Below are positions 1-4,798 of a stretch of 5,277 bases of DNA, piece after piece (positions within the stretch are counted from its first letter, which is position 1; every line of letters begins with the position of its first letter). The notes under the pieces were generated by a model, which saw nothing but the letters and a program-made list of their open reading frames with translations, had not been told where the DNA came from and ran no database searches. The stretch is taken from assembly GCA_016204905.1 (NCBI GenBank), contig JACQJU010000012.1:1-5277 (forward strand), in the 5' to 3' direction. Source of the stretch: Candidatus Gottesmanbacteria bacterium (GTDB taxonomy: Bacteria > Patescibacteriota > Microgenomatia > 2-02-FULL-39-11). The position numbers were made by a program, and so were the translations under genes.

Positions 1-116
1 AAATGAAGCTTATCAAAAGAATTTCATTCGGATTTAAAAACAAGGAAGTATTTATTCAGAAAGTAATGCTATCTGTTTTAATAACAACCCTATTGTTACA
101 ACCATTATTTACATAG
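1..116 (+). CDS. C-terminal end of a probable DDE transposase (5' end outside window)
   Basis: The frame is open from the left edge to a TAG at 114-116 and gives 37 residues beginning MKLIKRISFGFKNKEVF and ending in a hydrophobic stretch (LITTLLLQPLF). The basic 'KLIKRISFGFKN' segment resembles the 'K.IKR..YGFRN' tail found at the C-terminus of ISL3-type and related DDE transposases; this is pattern memory, not a search result. The catalytic core would lie left of the window, so its integrity cannot be judged. The ATG at position 3 could be an internal methionine or, less likely, the start of a 37-residue peptide. No terminal inverted repeat could be identified without the left end. The next gene starts only 59 bp downstream in the same direction, so any insertion-sequence end would lie in or very near that gene's promoter. 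Confidence 0.42.
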   Translation, partial: MKLIKRISFGFKNKEVFIQKVMLSVLITTLLLQPLFT

Positions 117-129
117 AACCTACTAACTA

Positions 130-157
130 TTGACAAATAGAGAAAAAGTCCTACCAT
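130..157 (+). promoter_or_regulatory. Candidate sigma70-type promoter for the phosphatase/beta-helix gene pair
   Basis: A perfect -35 hexamer TTGACA (130-135) is followed after 16 bp by TACCAT (152-157), a 4/6 match to TATAAT. Transcription would begin near 164, leaving a leader of only about a dozen bases before the ATG at 176. The -35 sits inside a small inverted repeat, CTATT (127-131) and AATAG (136-140). AT-rich alternatives further down (TAGTAT 165-170, TATATT 168-173) are too far from this -35, but if used alone would give a leaderless message. The -35 is clear; the -10 choice is uncertain. Confidence 0.4.
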
Positions 158-175
158 GAATATGTAGTATATTAT

Positions 176-2254
176 ATGCGCAATTTACTTTTATGTATCA
201 TATCTCTTTTCGCTCTTTTTTTAACCGTAGGTTTTTTTTTCAGGCCTTCTGCTCAAACGAATTCTTTTTCATTTGGTATGGGAGGGGACTTCGGGGTCGG
301 CTCTGAAGCAAATGCGACCTTGGATAAAATAGCCCAATCGAATCTTTCTTTTTTTCTTGCGGTTGGGGATTTAAGTTATGGTGATGCAACTGAATCAGAC
401 TGGTGTACTTATGTCAAACAGAGACTCGGCTCAACTTTCTCTTTCGAGATAGTATCTGGAAATCATGAAGATGGCGATGTTCCTCGGGAAGGATTTATTG
501 ATAATTTTGCGGCGTGTCTGCCCCATCGTTTGGGAACCTTAACCGCAACATACGGGCGCGAGTATTATTTTGACTATCAGGGATTGGCCCGTTTTATCAT
601 GATTTCTCCCTCGATTGATTATGTTTCTGGTACATGGGACTATTCAAAAGGCACCTCTCGCTACAATTTTGTTTCCCAAGCTATAGATTCGGCTCGCCAA
701 GCAGGTATCTCGTGGGTGTTTGTCGGAATGCACAAAAACTGCATCACGACAGGCAATAAAAGTTGCGAAATTACAGAAGATCTCATGAATCTGCTCATCA
801 GTAAGAGGGTGGATGTTGTTTTTCAAGGCCATGATCATAATTACCAGCGAAGCAAACAGCTTGCGATAGGATCGGGTTGTCAAAGTGTTTTGGCCGGTCA
901 GTTTAATCCCAGCTGTGTGGTAAATAATTCCTCAACGAGCTCATATCAAAAAGGAGCAGGCACCATATTTGTCATATCTGGAAATGCAGGTAAATGCTGT
1001 TATAACGTGGTATCTAGTGATACAGAGGCAGGATATTTTGCGACAATTGTAGGAAATAAAAGCACCAGGACCAACGGTTTTACCAAGTTTACTCTGTCGG
1101 CAACTCGTCTGGACGAACAGGTTATAAGTAGCGTTGGTACTTATAGCGATTCGTTTTCAATCGTAAATGAGGAGGGATTATCAGGGACGCCACCTCCAAC
1201 AAGTACTAGTACTACCTGTCAAAACAATCCACCTCTTGATGCTGCTTCCGTTACACTTTCCCTCACGCTCTCGAGTGGTGGAAATTTTAAAATCTGGACG
1301 AGGCTCATGAGTGGGGTAACCAGTGCCGACTCCTATTATCTTCAGGTTGACGGTGGATGTCCAATAAATGTAGGCGACGGGGCAACTATGCCAACCAATA
1401 GTTGGGAGTGGATTGATACAATTGATGGGATGTCAACTCCTCTTACCATGAATTTGGCCGCAGGTAGCCATGTGGTCAAGCTCATTGAAAGAGAACAAAA
1501 TGTAGGGATAGATCGTTTACTTTTTACGTTGGATCAGGCGTGTGTTCCGACCGGAACAGGCGGAAACTGTTTAGCAGTGACCCCGTCGATTTCTCCTCTC
1601 ATAAGTCCCACTCTAATCCCACCGTCTGTTAACCCAACTCCATCTTCCACTCCGCTTCCAACGCAAAATCCCTCTCTTACTCCAACACCTTCAAGAATTC
1701 CAACCGATACACCTATTCCGACGCTTCGACCATCTCCAAGTCTCACTTTAACTCCAGCTCCCACATTTTCTCTTCCTGAAAAAGTAGTCATTATTCCTGA
1801 AGATGATACCTATGTTTCAAGCGATGCAAAATCCAGAAATTTCGGTAAGAGCGAAAAAATAGCAGTCGACGGATCGCCTGTCCAAATAGCATATTTGAAG
1901 TTTAATTTAAACAATCCAGGACTTGTAGGAAGGACAATAATTTCGGCGAGATTGAAGCTTAAGGTCACTAACGAATCTGAAGGTATACAACAAGTTAAGG
2001 CTGTCACTGATACCTCATGGAAGGAAAATGAGATTACTTATTTGAATAGACCCGAGGTAAGCAGTGCAAAACTAGGAGAATTTAACGGTGGAGATCGGGG
2101 TGACAGCATTGAGGTTGTTTTGACTAATTATGTTTCTTCACATGTTGGAAGGTTTATAAGTATTGCTATTGATTCCAGCAGTAAAAATGGTCTAGATTTC
2201 AAATCTAAAGAAGCACGCTCAGATAGACCTAAGCTTATAATATATGTCCAATAG
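176..2254 (+). CDS. Exported purple-acid-phosphatase-like metallophosphoesterase with CBM-like and DNRLRE domains
   Basis: The protein has 692 residues. Residues 1-26 form an export signal or anchor: a short basic start, a long hydrophobic core, then RPSA, a weak cleavage site. Residues 33-330 form a calcineurin-like phosphoesterase with all five purple acid phosphatase motifs: GDFG (D38), GDLSY (D65, Y68), GNHE (N96), VGMH (H186) and GHDH (H219, H221). These supply the full set of seven predicted ligands for a two-metal centre, so hydrolysis of phosphate esters outside the membrane is likely; the substrate is unknown. The N-terminal fibronectin-like domain of plant enzymes is absent. Residues 350-456 resemble the later strands of a CBM6/35-type domain (FKIWTRL, DSYYLQVDGG, AAGSHVVKL, ERE, IDRLLFT). 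Residues 466-534 are a Pro/Thr/Ser linker, and 537-692 a DNRLRE (CBM96-like) domain with YLKFNL, W615KENEITYLNRP and a final SKEARSDRPKL. There is no C-terminal anchor and no Shine-Dalgarno. The start is set by the signal sequence. The gene overlaps the next by 11 bp. Confidence 0.88.
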   Translation: MRNLLLCIISLFALFLTVGFFFRPSAQTNSFSFGMGGDFGVGSEANATLDKIAQSNLSFFLAVGDLSYGDATESDWCTYVKQRLGSTFSFEIVSGNHEDGDVPREGFIDNFAACLPHRLGTLTATYGREYYFDYQGLARFIMISPSIDYVSGTWDYSKGTSRYNFVSQAIDSARQAGISWVFVGMHKNCITTGNKSCEITEDLMNLLISKRVDVVFQGHDHNYQRSKQLAIGSGCQSVLAGQFNPSCVVNNSSTSSYQKGAGTIFVISGNAGKCCYNVVSSDTEAGYFATIVGNKSTRTNGFTKFTLSATRLDEQVISSVGTYSDSFSIVNEEGLSGTPPPTSTSTTCQNNPPLDAASVTLSLTLSSGGNFKIWTRLMSGVTSADSYYLQVDGGCPINVGDGATMPTNSWEWIDTIDGMSTPLTMNLAAGSHVVKLIEREQNVGIDRLLFTLDQACVPTGTGGNCLAVTPSISPLISPTLIPPSVNPTPSSTPLPTQNPSLTPTPSRIPTDTPIPTLRPSPSLTLTPAPTFSLPEKVVIIPEDDTYVSSDAKSRNFGKSEKIAVDGSPVQIAYLKFNLNNPGLVGRTIISARLKLKVTNESEGIQQVKAVTDTSWKENEITYLNRPEVSSAKLGEFNGGDRGDSIEVVLTNYVSSHVGRFISIAIDSSSKNGLDFKSKEARSDRPKLIIYVQ
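232..240 (+). repeat. T9 homopolymer inside the signal-peptide codons
   Basis: Nine consecutive T residues encode part of the phenylalanine run at residues 20-22 of the phosphatase, just after a T7 run at 216-222. Gain or loss of one base would shift the frame before the catalytic domain. Only the runs themselves are seen; slippage is inference. Confidence 0.6.
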
Positions 2255-3419
2255 AAATATGAGTATGTTACACACCATGTACCATCAATTTAAAACAAAT
2301 GAACTTTTTAAACTGGGAGTAGTTCTTTTTCTGATAACTACTCTGGCTGTAACTGCCTATATTGGATACAAAGTGAGAAATCCTCAGTCCCAAGCTGTTG
2401 ATCAAACATCAGTCGCAACGGCTGTTGAAGCAGAGAATGGGAGTTTAAGCGGGGCAGTAGTAACTGTTAATGACCCAAACGCTTCGGGAGGAAAATACAT
2501 AGTTTTTAAACCAGCTATTGCTACCAGTACTCCTGTTCCTTCTGTAACCCAGTCACCTCCCAATCCAACACAGACTCCAACTCCAATCCCAACGAGCTTA
2601 CCGCTGCCTACGTCAACTCCAAGTTCTTCTCAAACAAGAATTCTTTGCGATGGCAAAACGTATGACGGATTCTCTAGCACGATATTTAAACTGGACGGAG
2701 GAGAAGGGGCAGATGGATCGATCCAAAAGATTATCCGTAACTGTATTTTCAGAAACGGTACGGCAAGAGCGATCGTCCTTAAAAATGCAAAAAATGTTTT
2801 GATTGAAAACAATACATTTCAAAATATCCGGAGCAATCAACCAGGAATAGGAACTCACGGGATAGCTGTTTCTCCAGACAGCGTGGGAGTTGTTGACACG
2901 ATTGTGATTCGAGGAAATTATTTTACCGAGATAGGAGCCGATGGAATCCAAGTTGGCGAGGGTACGGGGATCAAAATAAGCAACTTCACAATTGACAACA
3001 ACACATTCATAGGCGATGAGGCGTGGGGAGAGAATGCGATTGATATCAAGGGCACTATCGGTCCAATTGTCATACGAAACAATGATCTTCACGGTTTTCG
3101 TGAGTGTCAATCACCCAAAAGAGGCGGCAATCAAGACTGTTCTGGAAGCCCTGGAGAGGGGATGGTGATTCACCAGGCATCAAATGGTAACCCAGATAAT
3201 ATACTTGTAGAAAATAACCGTATCCATGATAACCAATTTGGTTTATCAATTAGCAATTTGGGCCCAAATAGCATAATAGTGAGAAACAATATTATTTATG
3301 ATAACAGGGCAAATCCAGGTATAGGCCTTCTTGTCAATAATTCTTCAAATGTCCAGCTTTCGGGCAATTCGTATACAAACAATAACACAAACTGCAGCGG
3401 AATTAGTCCATGTCAGTAG
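2244..3419 (+). CDS. Membrane-anchored right-handed parallel beta-helix protein with short CBM-like motif
   Basis: The protein has 391 residues. A cytoplasmic tail of about 22 residues is followed by one transmembrane helix (about 25-42) with no cleavage site, so the protein probably stays tethered with its body outside. Residues 61-88 (EAENGSLSG then NASGGKYIVF) match only the first strands of a CBM6/35-type domain. Residues 92-130 are a Pro/Thr/Ser linker. Residues 131-384 carry about eight coils with the PbH1/NosD-like pattern 'I.I.NN.F': IRNCIF 164, VLIENNTF 185, IVIRGNYF 220, FTIDNNTF 248, IVIRNNDL 275, ILVENNRI 320, IIVRNNII 344 and VQLSGNSY 370. Six cysteines, including the C288/C299 loop between coils, suit an oxidising compartment. 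Known beta-helix families include polysaccharide lyases, epimerases and adhesins; no catalytic set is recognisable here. The start at 2244 overlaps the upstream gene by 11 bp, which suggests co-transcription. Met6 (2259), Met8 (2265) and Met12 (2277) are also possible starts, and none has a Shine-Dalgarno. Confidence 0.85.
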   Translation: MSNRNMSMLHTMYHQFKTNELFKLGVVLFLITTLAVTAYIGYKVRNPQSQAVDQTSVATAVEAENGSLSGAVVTVNDPNASGGKYIVFKPAIATSTPVPSVTQSPPNPTQTPTPIPTSLPLPTSTPSSSQTRILCDGKTYDGFSSTIFKLDGGEGADGSIQKIIRNCIFRNGTARAIVLKNAKNVLIENNTFQNIRSNQPGIGTHGIAVSPDSVGVVDTIVIRGNYFTEIGADGIQVGEGTGIKISNFTIDNNTFIGDEAWGENAIDIKGTIGPIVIRNNDLHGFRECQSPKRGGNQDCSGSPGEGMVIHQASNGNPDNILVENNRIHDNQFGLSISNLGPNSIIVRNNIIYDNRANPGIGLLVNNSSNVQLSGNSYTNNNTNCSGISPCQ

Positions 3420-3438
3420 TGGATACATTGTTATACCG

Positions 3439-4437
3439 TTACAATAGACGATAAGCGCTGTTGATCATCTTAAAATTTACTTCCTTTTTTCCCTCAAGTT
3501 GAACAGATTTAATTGTTAATTGTGAACTGTGAATTGTTAAATCGGTAATCTTCAGGCGTCTTTCCTGATCTTTTATTATAACTTTGGTCCAGATTCCGGG
3601 CCATGGAAAAAGACCTCTATACAGATTATAAACAACTTTAGCACTTTCAAATATACCATTGTTGATCGGCCGTCGCCAATATGGTACCTCATATTTTGAG
3701 ACATACTCTTTTATGATTTGAGGCAATTCATTGAAAGTGAGCGGTTCTTTATTGAGAGTTTTTTTGAGAGTAGAGAAAGGGATAAAGCCGTCGTCTTTTT
3801 CAAGTTTACGAGTGAATGTGGCGCCAGAATGATTCTGTTGAATCAGTTTGAATCGGTTAAAATCAGTTGAAATCAGTTCTTTTGTAGTTTTTTTAAACAT
3901 CTCAAAGGCTAAGTCCGATAATTTAACTTCAAGATCTGGTCGACGATCGTGAGAGGTAATTTCCATTTCTTCTTGAGCGATGATTGGTCCATGGTCGATT
4001 TCTTCATCGAGCTTGATGAGAGTAACACCTGTTTTTGTGTCACCAATAATTAGAGGATAGACCATTGGTGAAGCTCCACGGTATTTAGGAAGAAGTGAGG
4101 GATGAGTATTTAAGAAGCCGTATTTAGGAAGATTAAGTAATTCTTTTTGGATAAGACCACCGTATGCGAAAAGGAAAGCAAAATCCATTTCTTTTAACTT
4201 GTAACTTTTAACTTGTAACTTTTTTAAATCGTCAATTACTGCAATATTATTTTTTTCAGCAACAACTTTAACTGGAGTTTTACTGAGGGTTTGTTTACGG
4301 CCTACAGGTTGATCTGGTTGAGTAACAACCAATTTCACTTCGATCAATCGATTAATTGTAGTGTCTGTGAGTATTTTTTCCAAAAATCGAGCGGAAAAGT
4401 AGGGAGTGCCAAAATAGGCGATGCTTAGTTTTTTCAT
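3439..4437 (-). CDS. fmt: Methionyl-tRNA formyltransferase
   Basis: Fmt transfers the formyl group of 10-formyltetrahydrofolate to Met-tRNA for translation initiation in the cytoplasm. At 332 residues it is slightly longer than E. coli Fmt (315). The N-terminal formyltransferase fold shows FGTPYFS (9-15), TQPDQPVGRKQ (39-49), TPVK (54-57), AYGGLIQKELL (91-101), N110-x-H112 followed by SLLP (114-117), YRGASP (119-124), TGVTLIKLDEEIDHG (136-150) and D148. N110, H112 and D148 are the expected catalytic residues. The C-terminal tRNA-binding domain keeps ATFTRKL (206-212) and GLFPWPGIW (275-283), then has a diverged, short end. The ATG at 4435-4437 is the only start that keeps the FGTP strand; no Shine-Dalgarno precedes it. 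Three low-complexity tandem-repeat patches are translated within it (residues about 72-81, 188-201 and 300-309). There is no def neighbour in the window. The gene converges on the beta-helix gene with a 19-bp gap. Confidence 0.95.
   Translation of the reverse strand: MKKLSIAYFGTPYFSARFLEKILTDTTINRLIEVKLVVTQPDQPVGRKQTLSKTPVKVVAEKNNIAVIDDLKKLQVKSYKLKEMDFAFLFAYGGLIQKELLNLPKYGFLNTHPSLLPKYRGASPMVYPLIIGDTKTGVTLIKLDEEIDHGPIIAQEEMEITSHDRRPDLEVKLSDLAFEMFKKTTKELISTDFNRFKLIQQNHSGATFTRKLEKDDGFIPFSTLKKTLNKEPLTFNELPQIIKEYVSKYEVPYWRRPINNGIFESAKVVYNLYRGLFPWPGIWTKVIIKDQERRLKITDLTIHSSQLTIKSVQLEGKKEVNFKMINSAYRLL
3511..3538. repeat. Heptanucleotide tandem repeat (4 x 7 bp) in the 3' part of fmt
   Basis: On the + strand four contiguous heptamers read AATTGTT, AATTGTG, AACTGTG, AATTGTT (consensus AAYTGTK). 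They lie in the fmt coding sequence and are translated as roughly LTIHSSQLTI (residues 300-309), in the diverged C-terminal end of the protein. Seven is not a multiple of three, so successive units are read in different frames; the frame in use avoids the TAA available in another. Seen directly; origin unknown. Confidence 0.8.
3838..3877. repeat. Decanucleotide tandem repeat (4 x 10 bp) within fmt
   Basis: On the + strand four contiguous 10-mers read TTGAATCAGT, TTGAATCGGT, TAAAATCAGT, TGAAATCAGT. They are translated on the - strand as part of LISTDFNRFKLIQQ (residues 188-201), in the segment joining the catalytic domain to the C-terminal domain. Each unit differs from its neighbours at no more than three positions. 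Seen directly. Confidence 0.75.
4191..4223. repeat. Heptanucleotide tandem repeat (4 x 7 bp plus partial) within fmt
   Basis: On the + strand, after a partial CTTTT (4191-4195), four heptamers read AACTTGT, AACTTTT, AACTTGT, AACTTTT (4196-4223). This is also a perfect 14-bp repeat present about 2.4 times. It is translated on the - strand as KKLQVKSYKLK (residues about 72-82), just before the strand leading to AYGG. The unit fits the same loose consensus (AAYTKKK) as the patch at 3511-3538. Seen directly. Confidence 0.85.
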
Positions 4438-4444
4438 ACAAATA

Positions 4445-4453
4445 ATTTTAGCA
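4445..4453 (-). promoter_or_regulatory. Candidate extended -10 element for fmt, giving a near-leaderless message
   Basis: Read on the - strand, TGCTAAAAT (4453 down to 4445) matches the extended -10 pattern TGnTATAAT with TAAAAT as hexamer. Transcription would start around 4438-4440, at or a few bases before the fmt ATG (4437), so the mRNA would be leaderless or nearly so, consistent with no Shine-Dalgarno. No convincing -35 is seen. An alternative - strand hexamer, TATTAT (4481-4476), would give a leader of about 30 bases. Confidence 0.4.
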
Positions 4454-4469
4454 TACAGACAGTCTGCTA
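4449..4469. promoter_or_regulatory. Inverted repeat between divergent promoters (possible operator)
   Basis: Two nested symmetries share this 21-bp site: TAGCA (4449-4453) with TGCTA (4465-4469), and the perfect CAGAC-A-GTCTG (4456-4466). It lies in the -35 position for the + strand TATAAT at 4475 and overlaps the candidate fmt -10. Such a position would suit a regulator acting on both genes, but no regulator gene is present and the role is inferred. Confidence 0.35.
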
Positions 4470-4471
4470 AA

Positions 4472-4480
4472 TGATATAAT
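4472..4480 (+). promoter_or_regulatory. Perfect extended -10 promoter element for the small membrane-protein gene
   Basis: TGATATAAT is an exact TGnTATAAT extended -10 (hexamer 4475-4480). It predicts a start near 4487 and a leader of about 38 bases before the ATG at 4525. No -35 consensus lies 16-18 bp upstream, where the inverted repeat 4449-4469 sits instead; extended -10 promoters can do without one. It supports the reality of the short gene downstream. Confidence 0.55.
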
Positions 4481-4524
4481 AGTTTTTAGAAATTTTATTA
4501 GATAATATTAACTAAATTTTATCA

Positions 4525-4728
4525 ATGGAATTTGAACCATCTACTATCGGATTCTTTGGAGGAGCTATCATAGGGGCACTTGCTGTATTGGGTACAACTC
4601 ATCTGCTTAAGATAAATTTTGATAATCAGCCTCTTTATTTAGATACTCCTGAGGGGCGAGTTCCAGGAAGAATGGGGAGACTATATTATATGATCATTGG
4701 AAGTAGGGAGGAGGTTTTGTTGGGGTAA
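4525..4728 (+). CDS. Small single-helix membrane protein, function unknown
   Basis: I do not recognise this 67-residue protein. After a short acidic start (MEFEP) there is one hydrophobic helix at about 7-28 rich in small residues (G12, G13, G17, G23; the G13xxxG17 pattern often supports helix packing). A polar tail follows with TPEGRVPGRMGR (41-52) and a short hydrophobic stretch YYMIIG (54-59). The positive-inside rule weakly suggests that the C-terminal tail is cytoplasmic. An exact extended -10 lies 45 bp upstream, the frame has ordinary codon use, and no longer ORF competes on either strand, so I take it as a real gene. No Shine-Dalgarno precedes the ATG. It diverges from fmt across 87 bp and converges on the next gene across 70 bp. 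It could be a subunit of a membrane complex or a toxin-like peptide, but nothing in the sequence decides this. Confidence 0.6.
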   Translation: MEFEPSTIGFFGGAIIGALAVLGTTHLLKINFDNQPLYLDTPEGRVPGRMGRLYYMIIGSREEVLLG

Positions 4729-4756
4729 CTATTGGATTGGTAAGTCAAAAGTTACC
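4724..4756. other. Hairpin-forming inverted repeat at the convergent gene ends
   Basis: GGTAACT (4724-4730) and AGTTACC (4750-4756) form a perfect 7-bp inverted repeat with a 19-base loop; the left arm overlaps the TAA stop of the small membrane-protein gene. A T7 run follows at 4770-4776, but 13 bases separate it from the stem, so this is not a textbook intrinsic terminator. It may help end the + strand transcript before the convergent gene at 4799. Confidence 0.25.
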
Positions 4757-4798
4757 TGAAGTTGCTCAATTTTTTTCCAACTTGGTCCAAAATCAAAT

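Noticed and set aside
178..199. Lipobox-like LLLC at residues 4-7 of the phosphatase
   Set aside because: The cysteine is at residue 7, too near the N-terminus and before most of the hydrophobic core, so lipoprotein processing is not plausible.
644..883. Open - strand frame of 79 codons opposite the phosphatase core
   Set aside because: It lies over the conserved H186 and GHDH motif region of the + strand gene and has no supporting features.
1573..1777. Low-complexity DNA of the CCAACNCC type in the PTS linker as an independent repeat
   Set aside because: It is explained by codons for the TP/SP-rich linker, has no regular period, and a similar stretch appears in the next gene for the same reason.
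1534..1791. Open - strand frame opposite the phosphatase linker, rich in Gly and Val
   Set aside because: It is the antisense shadow of the repetitive Pro/Thr/Ser linker codons and has no promoter, start signal or domain of its own.
1810..2007. Open - strand frame opposite the DNRLRE domain
   Set aside because: The + strand carries a recognisable domain; the antisense product has no recognisable character.
2613..3110. Open - strand frame of 165 codons opposite the beta-helix gene
   Set aside because: The + strand frame has clear beta-helix coils here; the antisense translation shows no domain or signal and is a composition shadow.
3427..3445. Possible hairpin ATTGT...ACAAT between the convergent beta-helix and fmt genes
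   Set aside because: Only five base pairs with a mismatch next to them and no T-run on either side, too weak to call a terminator.
4774..4792. Adjacent small palindromes CCAACTTGG and TTGGTCCAA near the end of the right-hand gene
   Set aside because: Very short, with little or no loop and no T-run on the - strand; likely chance.
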